Positions 17,521 through 26,486 of a stretch of DNA of 62,776 bases are shown here, piece by piece; position 1 is the first letter of the stretch; the number at the start of each line of letters is the position of its first letter. The position numbers were made by a program, and so were the translations under genes. The notes below the pieces were generated by a model, which did not search any database, was not told the origin of the DNA, and saw only the letters and a program-made list of their open reading frames with translations. The stretch lies in contig JAFUFT010000009.1 in assembly GCA_017469795.1 (NCBI GenBank), positions 1-62,776 on the forward strand. The letters run 5' to 3'. The DNA is from Oscillospiraceae bacterium (GTDB lineage Bacteria; Bacillota; Clostridia; Oscillospirales; Oscillospiraceae).

Positions 17521-18666
17521 TCAGTTCACTTTGGATGCCTTGTATTTCCGAATGGCTTCCGTGAGCTTGGGAAGGATCGCATTCACATCGCCGATCACAC
17601 CCAAATCCGCAACGTCGAAGATCGGCGCAGATTCTTCCTTGTTGATGGCAATGATATAATCAGAACTCTCCATTCCGGCCACATGCTGAATAGCACCGGA
17701 GATTCCACAGGCCACATAAAGCTCAGGACGGACCGTTTTACCGGTCTGACCGACCTGCTTATCCTTGGGCAGCCAGCCGGCGTCTACCACAGCGCGGGAA
17801 CCGGAGACATCGCCCTCAAGCGCATCCGCCAGATCTTCAACCAGATGCAGCTTTTCGGGAGAGCCGATGCCACGGCCGGCGGATACAAGGATCTTGGCTT
17901 CAATGATATCCTTGCTGGCCTTGGTCGACTTTACAGTCTCCAGGACTTCCAGATTGTTGGTGGGTTCCACGTCCAGCATCACAACCTCACCGGTACGGCT
18001 GTCGTCGGCGTCCAGCGCCTGCATGACGCCGGGACGGACAGTGGCCATCTGGGGACGGTGCTGAAGGCATGCGATCGTCGCAATAATATTTCCGCCGAAA
18101 GCAGGCCGGGTCATCCGCAGCTGCTTATGGTACGTGTATACCACATTGACGATCTGGATCTCCTTGCCGTCTTTCCCGGTCATGACTCTGGATTTATCCT
18201 CCACGGTCACGTCCTGTCCCAGTTCCGCAATCTTCGCATCAGCAAGGGCTTTATCTGCGGCGTTGTTCACATTCTTCACCACATCGGAGATGGCCAGGCC
18301 GGTGCAGTCTGCAGTCAGACCGCTGTGGACCGTTGCAGAAACGCTGGGGGCCAGATCCCGTCCGATGGAGCTTGCGCCAAAGAGGAATACCTCGGGTGTA
18401 TACTCAGCAATGACCTTCGCTATCACATCCGTATACGGTTTTGTGGAATACTCCTTCAAAATGGGCTTATCCGCCACAAGAACTTTATCCGCACCATGGG
18501 CGATCAGGCTCTGAGCCTTATCAGCAACCTGGTAACCCGGCAGGACCGCCACGACGTCCTGTCCCAGTGCGTCCGCCAGTTCTCTTGCCTTCCCGATCAG
18601 TTCAAATGCAATATTCTGAATCATCCCGTCCCGCTGCTCGCAGAACACATATACATCTCTATACAT
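17521..18666 (-). CDS. etfA: Electron transfer flavoprotein alpha subunit
   Basis: Alpha subunit of the Etf that, with Bcd, bifurcates NADH electrons to crotonyl-CoA and ferredoxin in butyrate producers. The C-terminal FAD domain is typical (SAGRGIG, SGSRAVVDAGW, QTGKTVRPELYVACGISGAIQH). About 381 residues, longer than the usual 330-340: an extra segment of roughly 45 residues (about 129-182) lies between LTADCTGL and the conserved TRPAFGGN. The ATG at 18666 is preferred because GGGAGG lies eight bases before it; an ATG two codons earlier is too close. Last gene of the operon. Confidence 0.95.
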   Translation of the reverse strand: MYRDVYVFCEQRDGMIQNIAFELIGKARELADALGQDVVAVLPGYQVADKAQSLIAHGADKVLVADKPILKEYSTKPYTDVIAKVIAEYTPEVFLFGASSIGRDLAPSVSATVHSGLTADCTGLAISDVVKNVNNAADKALADAKIAELGQDVTVEDKSRVMTGKDGKEIQIVNVVYTYHKQLRMTRPAFGGNIIATIACLQHRPQMATVRPGVMQALDADDSRTGEVVMLDVEPTNNLEVLETVKSTKASKDIIEAKILVSAGRGIGSPEKLHLVEDLADALEGDVSGSRAVVDAGWLPKDKQVGQTGKTVRPELYVACGISGAIQHVAGMESSDYIIAINKEESAPIFDVADLGVIGDVNAILPKLTEAIRKYKASKVN

Positions 18667-18680
18667 ATTCATGACCTCCC

Positions 18681-19475
18681 TTAAATGATGTGCATGGAGG
18701 CCAGCTTCTCCACAATCGCGGAGACAGCCTCGTCGGCGGTCAGATCCTTGAGCACAGTTCCTGCTCCCTTGGCCTCTTTGGTATCGGACTTAGCCACGAA
18801 GGTGGGACTGCCCTTAAGACCAATGTTGCTCTCGTCCACCACATCGGCGATGTCGGCGTAGGTCATGATCCGGATTTCCTTCTGGTAGGCGTCAAAGCAG
18901 CCGCCCACCGACATATACCGGGGCTGGTTCAGATCCCCGATCGCAGTGATCAGGCAGGGATACTGCATCCGAACGGTCTGATACCTGTCCTCATACTGAC
19001 GCTGGACCGTGATGGAGGTATCGTTCACTTCCACCAATTTCTCCACGTAGGTGGTGACAGGGATTCCAAGATGGATCGCGATCTGTACGCCGACCTGCGC
19101 CGTGTCGCCGTCAATGGCCTGACGGCCGCAGACAACAAGATCCGCGCCCAGCTTCTTTACCGCGCCGGCCACTGCGGAGGATGTGGCCCAGGTATCGGCG
19201 CCGGCCAGCTTTCGGTCGGTCAAGAGGACCGCCTCATCGCAGCCCATGGCCAGTGCTTCCCGAAGTGCGATCTCCGCGGAAGCGATTCCCATGGTGATGA
19301 CGGTAACTGTAGTGCCGGGGACCTGTTCCTTGATCTGAAGGGCGGCCTCAATACCACATTTGTCGTCAGGATTGATGATTGCGGGAACGCCGTCCCGGAT
19401 CAGGGTATTGGTTACAGGGTCGATCTTAACCTCCGTGGTATCCGGCACCTGCTTCATGCATACAACGATTTTCAT
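18681..19475 (-). CDS. etfB: Electron transfer flavoprotein beta subunit
   Basis: Beta subunit of the Bcd-associated Etf. Start MKIVVCMKQVPDT, the INPDDKCGIEAAL segment and the VCGRQAIDGDTAQVG motif (nucleotide binding) are characteristic of clostridial EtfB. 264 residues, normal. Strong ribosome-binding site (AAGGAGG). Sits between bcd and etfA. Confidence 0.96.
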   Translation of the reverse strand: MKIVVCMKQVPDTTEVKIDPVTNTLIRDGVPAIINPDDKCGIEAALQIKEQVPGTTVTVITMGIASAEIALREALAMGCDEAVLLTDRKLAGADTWATSSAVAGAVKKLGADLVVCGRQAIDGDTAQVGVQIAIHLGIPVTTYVEKLVEVNDTSITVQRQYEDRYQTVRMQYPCLITAIGDLNQPRYMSVGGCFDAYQKEIRIMTYADIADVVDESNIGLKGSPTFVAKSDTKEAKGAGTVLKDLTADEAVSAIVEKLASMHII

Positions 19476-19490
19476 GTTCCAATCCCCTCC

Positions 19491-20630
19491 TTACAAGCTT
19501 CCTGCGATGACCATACGCTGGACCTCACTGGTGCCCTCGTAGATCTCTGTGATTTTGGCATCGCGCATCATACGCTCTACGGGATAATCCCGGGTATAGC
19601 CGTAGCCGCCGAAGAGCTGTACGGCCTTGGTCGTAACCTCCATGGCGGTTTCTGCGGCGATAAGCTTTGCCTTTGCAGCGTCCACAGCATAATTCTGTCC
19701 CGCCTGCTTGGTCATGGCGGCTTTATACACCAGCCACTTGGCAGCCTCGGTCTTGGCGGTCATATCCGCAAGCTGGAACTGCGTGTTCTGCTGTTTAAAG
19801 ATGGATTTGCCAAACTGCTTGCGCTCCTTGGTGTAGGCAATGGTCTCCGCCAGAGCGCCCTCTGCCAGGCCCAGCGCCTGCGCCGCGATTCCGATCCGGC
19901 CGCCGTTGAGAGTGGCCATGGCCAGATTAAAGCCCCGGTTCTCGGTTCCAAGCAAATTCTCCTTGGGCACAATGCAGTTTTCCATGATCAGTTCGCAAGT
20001 GGAGCTGCCGCGGATACCCATCTTCTTTTCGTGAGGGCCAACGGAAAAACCGGGGAACGTCCGCTCCACAATAAATGCGGTCAGTCCCCGCTGACCGCGG
20101 GTCCGGTCAGTCATGGCAATGATAATAAACACATCGGCATATCCGGCGTTTGTGATGAAGATCTTGGATCCGTTGAGAATATAGTTTTCACCCTTCTCGT
20201 CCAGCACCGCCATGGTCTTGACGCCGCCGGCATCGGTACCTGCGCCCGGCTCCGTCAGGCCGAAGGCGCCCAACCATTCGCCGCTGCAGAGCTTGGGCAG
20301 ATACTTCTCCTTCTGCGCCGCCGTTCCGAAATCATAGATCGGATTCGCGCAGAGGCTGGTGTGAGCGGAGAGAATGACGCCCGTGGTTCCGCAAACCTTG
20401 CTCAGTTCCTCCACCGCCATGACATAACTCAGATATGAAGCGCCCTGACCGCCGTACTCTTTGGGGAAATACATGCCCATCATACCCAGCTTGGCCATCT
20501 TTTTGACGGTCTCAGCCGGGAAGCGCTCCTCCTCATCCACCTCCTGCGCCAGAGGCTTAACTTCGTTTTCCGCAAACTCCTGCAGCATCTGCTGAAGCAG
20601 GAGTTCTTCCTTTGAGAGATTAAAATCCAT
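19491..20630 (-). CDS. bcd: Butyryl-CoA dehydrogenase
   Basis: Acyl-CoA dehydrogenase that reduces crotonyl-CoA to butyryl-CoA, coupled to Etf. FAD-contact motifs include GAFGLTEPGAGTDAGG and IFITNAG; the catalytic base is the Glu in the C-terminal EIYEGTSE motif. 379 residues, normal for short-chain enzymes. Its place between hbd and etfB supports the Bcd role rather than fatty-acid oxidation. Confidence 0.95.
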   Translation of the reverse strand: MDFNLSKEELLLQQMLQEFAENEVKPLAQEVDEEERFPAETVKKMAKLGMMGMYFPKEYGGQGASYLSYVMAVEELSKVCGTTGVILSAHTSLCANPIYDFGTAAQKEKYLPKLCSGEWLGAFGLTEPGAGTDAGGVKTMAVLDEKGENYILNGSKIFITNAGYADVFIIIAMTDRTRGQRGLTAFIVERTFPGFSVGPHEKKMGIRGSSTCELIMENCIVPKENLLGTENRGFNLAMATLNGGRIGIAAQALGLAEGALAETIAYTKERKQFGKSIFKQQNTQFQLADMTAKTEAAKWLVYKAAMTKQAGQNYAVDAAKAKLIAAETAMEVTTKAVQLFGGYGYTRDYPVERMMRDAKITEIYEGTSEVQRMVIAGSL

Positions 20631-20644
20631 ATATTCCGTCCTCC

Positions 20645-21499
20645 TCAGTGCTTAAAGAAACCTTCGCCGGTCTTGTTGCCCAGCTTGCCGGCGCGGACCA
20701 TCTTCCGCAGCAGCAGAGACGCCCGGTATTTGCTGTCGTGGGTCTCTTCATAAATGGTGTCCATGATAGCGAGGCAGGTATCCAGGCCAATAAAGTCCGC
20801 AAGGGTCAGCGGACCCATGGGATGATTGCAGCCCAGACGCATGGCCGTGTCGATATCCTCTGCGGAGGCGACGCCGTTCTGAACCAGCTCAATGGCTTCA
20901 TTCAGCATCGGAATCAGCAGACGGTTGCACACAAACCCGGGCGCTTCCGACACAGTAACAGGCGTTTTCCCGATCTCCTGCGCCAGTGCAAAGACTGTCT
21001 CATAGACTTCGTCGGAGGTGTTTCCGCCCCGGATCACTTCAATGAGCTTCATGGCGACAGGGGGGTTGAAGAAATGCATACCGATGACATTCTCTTTCTT
21101 CTCCACGGCAGAGGCGATCTCCGTAATGGAAATGGAAGAGGTGTTGGTGGCCAGGATGCACTCCGGCTTAGTGGCTGCATCCAGCTTTTTAAAGATCGTC
21201 TTTTTGAGGTCAAGCCGTTCAATCGCCGCTTCGACAACGATATCCACATGTTCGGCTCCGGCATATTCCGTATCCGCGGAGAACGTGATCCGGGACAGGA
21301 TCGCATCCGCATCTTCCTGGGTCATCTTCCCCTTGGCGATCTGCTTGGAAAAGCCCTTTTCCAGCGCAGCTTTGGAGGCATCCACAATGGCCTGAGAAAT
21401 GTCAAAGATGATGACATTTTTTCCTGCGGTGGCAAACACCTGTGCGATTCCGCGGCCCATCTGGCCGGCACCTACGACCGCAATCTGATTGATCGTCAT
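20645..21499 (-). CDS. hbd: 3-hydroxybutyryl-CoA dehydrogenase
   Basis: Reduces acetoacetyl-CoA to 3-hydroxybutyryl-CoA with NAD(P)H. N-terminal Rossmann motif VVGAGQMGRGIAQ, then ATNTSSISIT, GMHFFNPPVAMKLIEV with the catalytic His, and a C-terminal helical domain. 284 residues, normal. Second gene of the butyrate operon. Confidence 0.96.
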   Translation of the reverse strand: MTINQIAVVGAGQMGRGIAQVFATAGKNVIIFDISQAIVDASKAALEKGFSKQIAKGKMTQEDADAILSRITFSADTEYAGAEHVDIVVEAAIERLDLKKTIFKKLDAATKPECILATNTSSISITEIASAVEKKENVIGMHFFNPPVAMKLIEVIRGGNTSDEVYETVFALAQEIGKTPVTVSEAPGFVCNRLLIPMLNEAIELVQNGVASAEDIDTAMRLGCNHPMGPLTLADFIGLDTCLAIMDTIYEETHDSKYRASLLLRKMVRAGKLGNKTGEGFFKH

Positions 21500-21520
21500 A
21501 ACAATAGCTCCTTTCGGATA

Positions 21521-22297
21521 TTATTTATTCTGATAGGGGGCATGCTTTTCTTTCGCCAGGAACGCCCGCATGCCTTCTACCTGGTCTTCCGTTTCAAAGC
21601 AGGCTCCGAAAAGCCGTTCTTCCAGCCGGATGGCATCGTCCATATTCTCCTCCAAGCCCTCGTTGACCGCTTTTTTGCAGGCACGGACAGCGATCGGTGC
21701 GTTCGCAGCAATGGTCTGAGCCATTTTGATCGCCTGAGGCATCAGCTCCTCCGGAGCATAGACGGCATTAACAAGGCCGATTCGGAGCGCCTCCGGGGCT
21801 TTTATGTTCTTTGCGGTATAAAGAAGCTGTTTGGCATAGCCGGGAGATACCAGGCGGGCCAGACGCTGAGTCCCGCCAAAGCCGGGGGTAATACCAAGAC
21901 CAGTTTCAGGCTGACCGAACACGGCATTCTCGGAGCAAATACGGATATCACAGCTCATAGCAAGTTCATTGCCTCCGCCAAGGGCAAACCCGTTCACAGC
22001 GGCAATCACCGGAACAGGAAGCTGCTCGATCTTACGAAATACATCATTGCCCCGCTTGCCGAAGGCCTCCCCCTCCTCTTTGGAAAGTGCGCTCATCTCA
22101 CCGATATCCGCACCGGCAACAAAGCTCTTTTCTCCGGCTCCGGTGATGATCACAGCGCGCACCGTGTCAAGATCAAGTCCATCCACAGCTGTTTCCAGAT
22201 CGGAAAGCACTTCAGAATTCAATGCGTTGAGCGCCTTCGGACGGTCTATCGTCAGGATCGCTACATGATCTTCCACAAGCGTTTGGATAAATGACAT
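21521..22297 (-). CDS. crt: 3-hydroxybutyryl-CoA dehydratase (crotonase)
   Basis: Enoyl-CoA hydratase family; makes crotonyl-CoA. The oxyanion-hole segment SFVAGADIGEM, the INGFALGGGNELAMSCD block and FGQPETGLGITPGFGGTQRL with the catalytic Glu are present. About 258 residues. The ATG at 22297 is chosen because AGGAGG lies seven bases before it; the ATG two codons upstream is too near the Shine-Dalgarno. First gene of the butyrate operon; no thiolase is linked. Confidence 0.95.
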   Translation of the reverse strand: MSFIQTLVEDHVAILTIDRPKALNALNSEVLSDLETAVDGLDLDTVRAVIITGAGEKSFVAGADIGEMSALSKEEGEAFGKRGNDVFRKIEQLPVPVIAAVNGFALGGGNELAMSCDIRICSENAVFGQPETGLGITPGFGGTQRLARLVSPGYAKQLLYTAKNIKAPEALRIGLVNAVYAPEELMPQAIKMAQTIAANAPIAVRACKKAVNEGLEENMDDAIRLEERLFGACFETEDQVEGMRAFLAKEKHAPYQNK

Positions 22298-22331
22298 TTT
22301 CATCCCTCCTGTGTCAATATGTGTCCTACTT

Positions 22332-22360
22332 AGTATAAACCACAGCATAGAGTTTGTCAA
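22332..22360 (-). promoter_or_regulatory. Near-consensus promoter of the crt-hbd-bcd-etfBA operon
   Basis: TTGACA (22360-22355), 17-base spacer, TATACT (22337-22332): ten to eleven of twelve bases match the sigma-A consensus, which fits a highly expressed central energy pathway. Confidence 0.88.
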
Positions 22361-22422
22361 CAAAAACGGCATGACATATTATAACGTTACATACGTATTT
22401 ATGTATCAGGAAAATACGAAAA

Positions 22423-22452
22423 AACACACACGCTTTTCAAAAGCGTGTGTGT
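22423..22452 (-). terminator. Terminator of the lepB-thrC operon
   Basis: AACACACACGCTTTT pairs almost perfectly with AAAAGCGTGTGTGTT just after the phosphoesterase stop codon, followed by T6 on the minus strand. Confidence 0.9.
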
Positions 22453-22454
22453 TC

Positions 22455-23144
22455 TCAATCCATGATTTTTACCGGTTTGAAATCAAGATAATCCGCCGCC
22501 ACCAGTTGGTACCGCACATCCTCCCAGAACCCCTGAAAGGCCGCGCGATGACTGGCTCCATGAAGGTGGCCGTAATAGCATGTTTTAACGCCGTAGCGCA
22601 TGAGCAATTCCTGTATCTCTTCACAGCGATACGCTCCGAACCTCGGCGGATAGTGGAGGAAGCAGAGCTTCCCCAGATCGCCAGCCGCCTGCAGGGAGGT
22701 CTCCAGCCGCAGCAGTTCCCTCCGGAAGACCTTGGCGTCCTGCTCCCCGTGCTTTTCTTCCTCATAGAACCAGCCTCGGGTGCCGCAAAGGGCCACGTCT
22801 CCGTAGGTCCAGCAGTTATTATTCAGCACAAACATATTCTCGAAGCCGTTGGCCTCACAGAAATCATAAAACTTTTTCGCTGTAGACCACCAGTAGTCAT
22901 GATTCCCCTTCAGAATGATCTTGCGTCCCGGAATCTCACTGATAAATCGAAAATCCTCTACTGCGGTATCCAGGCTCATAGCCCAACTCAGATCCCCCAG
23001 AAGGACCGTGGTGTCCTCCGGGGAGATCACTTTCAGTCCCGCCCGGAGTTTGTCCACATAGCCATCCCAGGCCCCGCCGAAAACATCCATGGGCTTATCG
23101 GCTTCAAAGCTGAGATGGAGATCGCCAATCGCATACAGCGCCAT
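22455..23144 (-). CDS. Metallophosphoesterase
   Basis: Calcineurin-like phosphoesterase of 229 residues. Metal-binding motifs are in order: GDLHLS (residues 7-12), GDLSWAM, LKGNHDYWW and, near the end, GHLHG. The substrate is unknown. It overlaps the thrC stop by one base and ends the lepB operon. Confidence 0.88.
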   Translation of the reverse strand: MALYAIGDLHLSFEADKPMDVFGGAWDGYVDKLRAGLKVISPEDTTVLLGDLSWAMSLDTAVEDFRFISEIPGRKIILKGNHDYWWSTAKKFYDFCEANGFENMFVLNNNCWTYGDVALCGTRGWFYEEEKHGEQDAKVFRRELLRLETSLQAAGDLGKLCFLHYPPRFGAYRCEEIQELLMRYGVKTCYYGHLHGASHRAAFQGFWEDVRYQLVAADYLDFKPVKIMD

Positions 23145-24631
23145 CAGATCAGGAACTCCCGAACTACATCCGTCATTGCGGTTTTTTCCGTCACCTGCGT
23201 AAAGCGCACCTGTTTATCCGCAAGGCTTTTCAGCGGAACCGGCGCAGTGGTGCGGGTCTTTTCCTCCAACTGCTCGATGATGCCAGTACCGGAACGGAAC
23301 TCCTCGACTCCCATGGCTTCCAGCACGCTGGCGCAGAATTTATAGGGAGAGGCCGTGGAAAGCACCACAGAGAGCGTATCATCACCGGTTTTTTCCCGAT
23401 ACTGCTCCAACACCGTATACGCAACCGCCGTATGCGTATCCATCAGGTATCCCTCACAGCCGAAGACCTTTGCGATCGTATCCGCCGCGGCTTCATCCGA
23501 GCACCAGCCGGCGGAGAACTGCCCCTGGATTTTATCCTTCAGCTGCGCTGTAATCTCATAGCGTCCCGTCCGGGAAAGGCTTTCCATGTAGCCTCTGACC
23601 TCCGAATCCGATTCCGAGAGCTGATAGAGCAGCCGTTCCAAATTGGACGAGATCAGAATATCCATAGAGGGAGAAGCCGTCGTGTAGAAAGGCCGGTTCC
23701 GGTCGTAGACGCCGGTCTCGATAAAGTCGGTAAGCACATTGTTGGAGTTGGAGGCGCAAATCAACCGGTTCACGGGAAGTCCCATGGTCTTGGCATAGAA
23801 CCCTGCAAGGATATCCCCGAAATTACCGGTAGGAACACAGAAGTTGATCTTATCCCCCATCTGAATCCGATTTTCCCGAACCAGATCGCAATATGCGCTG
23901 ATGTAATACACCACCTGCGGCAGGACGCGGCCCCAGTTGATGGAGTTGGCTGAGGACAGGAAATAACCCTTCTCCGCCAGTTCATCCCGCAGTACTTTAT
24001 CGGAAAAGATCTGCTTGACGCCGGTCTGTGCGTCGTCAAAGTTGCCGACGACAGAACACACGCCCACGTTGTCCCCCTGCTGGGTAACCATCTGCAGTTT
24101 TTGAATATCGCTGACGCCATCCTTGGGATAGAACACCAGGATTTTCGTATGATCCACGTCCCGGAATCCTTCCAGAGCGGCCTTTCCGGTGTCGCCGGAG
24201 GTAGCTACCAGAATACAGGCGGTCTTCTCCTCCCCGGTCTTGCGAAGGGACGCGGTCAGCAGCCACGGAAGCATCTGCAGCGCCATATCCTTAAAGGCGC
24301 AGGTGGGTCCATGCCAGAGTTCAAGGACTTCTGTCCCCTCCGTCACGTGATGGACCGGTGCAACAGCTTCCGTGTCAAACTTCTCTCCATAGGCGTATGC
24401 TTTCGACGCAAAATATGCCAATTCTTCCTCGGAGAAATCCTCCAGAAAGAGTTTCATGATCCTGACGGCGCGGGTCTGATAATCCGCCCGAATCAGTTCT
24501 TCGAGCATCCCGGCAGGCATAACAGGGAACTCTTCCGGCATAAACAGTCCGCCATCCCGGCTCAGGCCCTGAACGATAGCCTTGGCAGCGTCAAACCGCA
24601 GGGAGGCATCTCTTGTGCTTAAGTATTTCAT
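23144..24631 (-). CDS. thrC: Threonine synthase
   Basis: PLP enzyme converting O-phosphohomoserine to threonine. N-terminal start MKYLSTRDASLRFDAAKAI and the PLP-lysine motif HGPTCAFKDMALQ (Lys near residue 117) are typical, followed by VATSGDTGKAALEGF, which binds the phosphate. 495 residues, the long fungal/enterobacterial-like class. It stands alone without other threonine genes, inside the lepB-rbgA-rnhB-yraN transcription unit. No T-box or attenuator is evident. Confidence 0.95.
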   Translation of the reverse strand: MKYLSTRDASLRFDAAKAIVQGLSRDGGLFMPEEFPVMPAGMLEELIRADYQTRAVRIMKLFLEDFSEEELAYFASKAYAYGEKFDTEAVAPVHHVTEGTEVLELWHGPTCAFKDMALQMLPWLLTASLRKTGEEKTACILVATSGDTGKAALEGFRDVDHTKILVFYPKDGVSDIQKLQMVTQQGDNVGVCSVVGNFDDAQTGVKQIFSDKVLRDELAEKGYFLSSANSINWGRVLPQVVYYISAYCDLVRENRIQMGDKINFCVPTGNFGDILAGFYAKTMGLPVNRLICASNSNNVLTDFIETGVYDRNRPFYTTASPSMDILISSNLERLLYQLSESDSEVRGYMESLSRTGRYEITAQLKDKIQGQFSAGWCSDEAAADTIAKVFGCEGYLMDTHTAVAYTVLEQYREKTGDDTLSVVLSTASPYKFCASVLEAMGVEEFRSGTGIIEQLEEKTRTTAPVPLKSLADKQVRFTQVTEKTAMTDVVREFLI

Positions 24632-24648
24632 GGTTCAACCAACTTTCT

Positions 24649-25011
24649 TTAAAATGCATTCACGATCTGATGGATCGGAAGCGGGTCTGTCTCTTTTCCT
24701 CTGGGGGCGTAGATTTCGATCACGTCAAATCTGGGCTGTTTATCCGTCGGATGGGACTGAAGATAAGTCAGCGCAGTCAGGCGGAGTTTTTCCTGCTTTT
24801 TCCCTGTGACAAAAGCGGCGGGATTGCCGTACCTGTCATTCTTCCGGAGTTTGACTTCCGCAAAAACCAGATAATCCCCATCCTCCAGAATCAGGTCGAT
24901 CTCACCGTACCGGCTGTGGTAATTCCGTTCCAAAAGGAGATATCCTTTCCGGGCCAGATATTCCGCCGCACGCTGCTCGCCCCAGGCCCCAAGATCACTG
25001 CTTTTGCTCAT
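24649..25011 (-). CDS. YraN/UPF0102-family nuclease-fold protein
   Basis: Restriction-endonuclease-like small protein of about 120 residues. The family pattern is LGAWGEQRAAEYLARKGY, ERNYHSRYGEIDLILEDGDYLVFAEVKLR, with the D-x(n)-E-V-K core, and a basic end. Function is uncertain in the family. The ATG at 25011 begins just before the conserved start and overlaps rnhB by 17 bases; rnhB-yraN linkage is conserved across bacteria. Confidence 0.9.
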   Translation of the reverse strand: MSKSSDLGAWGEQRAAEYLARKGYLLLERNYHSRYGEIDLILEDGDYLVFAEVKLRKNDRYGNPAAFVTGKKQEKLRLTALTYLQSHPTDKQPRFDVIEIYAPRGKETDPLPIHQIVNAF

Positions 25012-25627
25012 AGTATTTTCGGAAAAAGGTCTTTCTGTGGATAGGGCACAATCCGAACTGGTCGACAGCCGCATAGTGCCGCTTGGTTCCGTACCCCTTA
25101 TGGATCGCAAACCCATACTCCGGATACTTCAGGTCCATCCGCTCCATGAATTCATCCCGGGCCACCTTCGCCAGAATCGAAGCCGCAGCAATGGAGGCCA
25201 CTTTGGCGTCACCTTTTACAACCGGAATGGCGGGAACGCCAAAATCCGTCACGCGGTTTCCGTCGATCAGCGCCAGATCCGGGTGAACCGAAAGCTGATC
25301 AATGGCCTCTTTCATGGCACGAAATGTGGCGTTGAGAATGTTAATCTCGTCAATAACCTGCTCGTCCACCATGGCGATTCCCCAGGCAATCGCTTCCGAT
25401 TGAATCACCGGGAACAGTTCCCGGCGTTTTTTGTCGGAAAGCTGCTTGGAATCATTCAGTCCCGGGATCTCAAAACCGGGCGGAAGAATCACAGCAGCGG
25501 CACAGACAGGTCCCGCCAATGGGCCCCTCCCCGCCTCGTCCACACCGCAGATAGTTTGATAGCCTTCTGAGGCATAAGCGTTCTGGATCTCCCAAAGGTC
25601 CAGCGGCGGATCATTCTTCTTTGCCAT
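24995..25627 (-). CDS. rnhB: Ribonuclease HII
   Basis: Cleaves RNA of RNA-DNA hybrids, including single ribonucleotides. The GVDEAGRGPLAGPV motif carries two acidic catalytic residues; LALIDGNRV and the SIAAASILAKVARDEFM block supply the rest. 210 residues, normal. Overlaps rbgA by 17 bases and yraN by 17 bases. Confidence 0.96.
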   Translation of the reverse strand: MAKKNDPPLDLWEIQNAYASEGYQTICGVDEAGRGPLAGPVCAAAVILPPGFEIPGLNDSKQLSDKKRRELFPVIQSEAIAWGIAMVDEQVIDEINILNATFRAMKEAIDQLSVHPDLALIDGNRVTDFGVPAIPVVKGDAKVASIAAASILAKVARDEFMERMDLKYPEYGFAIHKGYGTKRHYAAVDQFGLCPIHRKTFFRKYYEQKQ

Positions 25628-26486
25628 CTGATTCTGCCTCCTCCGGTTTTTCCAGCGTAAAGCGGCCGAGCTTTCCGTTGCGGTATTCCTCCAGCAGCAC
25701 CCGGCTCATACGTTCTGTATCGACTTCTCCGCCGGAAATCAGCATGCCGCGTTTTCGTCCCGCCAGTTCCAGCAGTTCGTAATCTTCAAACGTGTCAGGC
25801 ACCGTGAACTTGTACCGGCTCTCCAGGGCGTCGGGGTATTCTCTTCCAAGAAGGCCGATCAGATGCACGGCCAAAGTCTCCACATCCACCACGTTGTCCT
25901 TGACCGCTCCGGTATAGGCCAGTTTTAAGCCCACCTCCGGGTCTTCAAATTTGGGCCAGAGGATGCCGGGCGTATCGAGCATCTCCAATCCTTTTTCCAC
26001 CGTGATCCATTGTTTGCCCCGCGTGACGCCTGGGCGGTTTTCCGCTTTTGCAGATTTTCGGCCGGAGACCGCATTGATCAAGGTGGACTTACCTACGTTG
26101 GGAATCCCGACCACCATGACGCGCAGCGTACGGCCGGCCTGTCCTTTTTCCTGATACATCTGGATTTTTCCCTTCAGCAGTTCTCGGACGGCGGAAGCAA
26201 ACTGCCCGGTTCCTTTCCTGTTTTTGCAGTCGGTTTCCAGAACGATCATACCGCATCTCCGGAAATATCCCGCCCAACGCTTCGTCATGGCGGGATCCGC
26301 CATGTCGATCCGGTTCAGAATGATCATCCGAGGCTTACCTCCGCAGATCACGTCAATATCCGGATTGCGGGAGGAAAGCGGAATCCGGGCGTCCACGATC
26401 TCACAGACCGCGTCCACCAGCCGGATATCCAGCTCCATTTGACGGCGGGTCTTGGTCATGTGTCCCGGATACCATTGTATGTTCAT
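25611..26486 (-). CDS. rbgA: Ribosome biogenesis GTPase RbgA/YlqF
   Basis: Circularly permuted GTPase needed late in 50S assembly. The start NIQWYPGHMTKTRRQM is the family signature; G4 (LNRIDMAD) precedes G1 (GIPNVGKSTLIN) and G3 (DTPGILWPK), showing the permutation. 291 residues. Overlaps lepB as ATGA. The order lepB-rbgA-rnhB resembles other Firmicutes. Confidence 0.95.
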   Translation of the reverse strand: MNIQWYPGHMTKTRRQMELDIRLVDAVCEIVDARIPLSSRNPDIDVICGGKPRMIILNRIDMADPAMTKRWAGYFRRCGMIVLETDCKNRKGTGQFASAVRELLKGKIQMYQEKGQAGRTLRVMVVGIPNVGKSTLINAVSGRKSAKAENRPGVTRGKQWITVEKGLEMLDTPGILWPKFEDPEVGLKLAYTGAVKDNVVDVETLAVHLIGLLGREYPDALESRYKFTVPDTFEDYELLELAGRKRGMLISGGEVDTERMSRVLLEEYRNGKLGRFTLEKPEEAESDGKEE

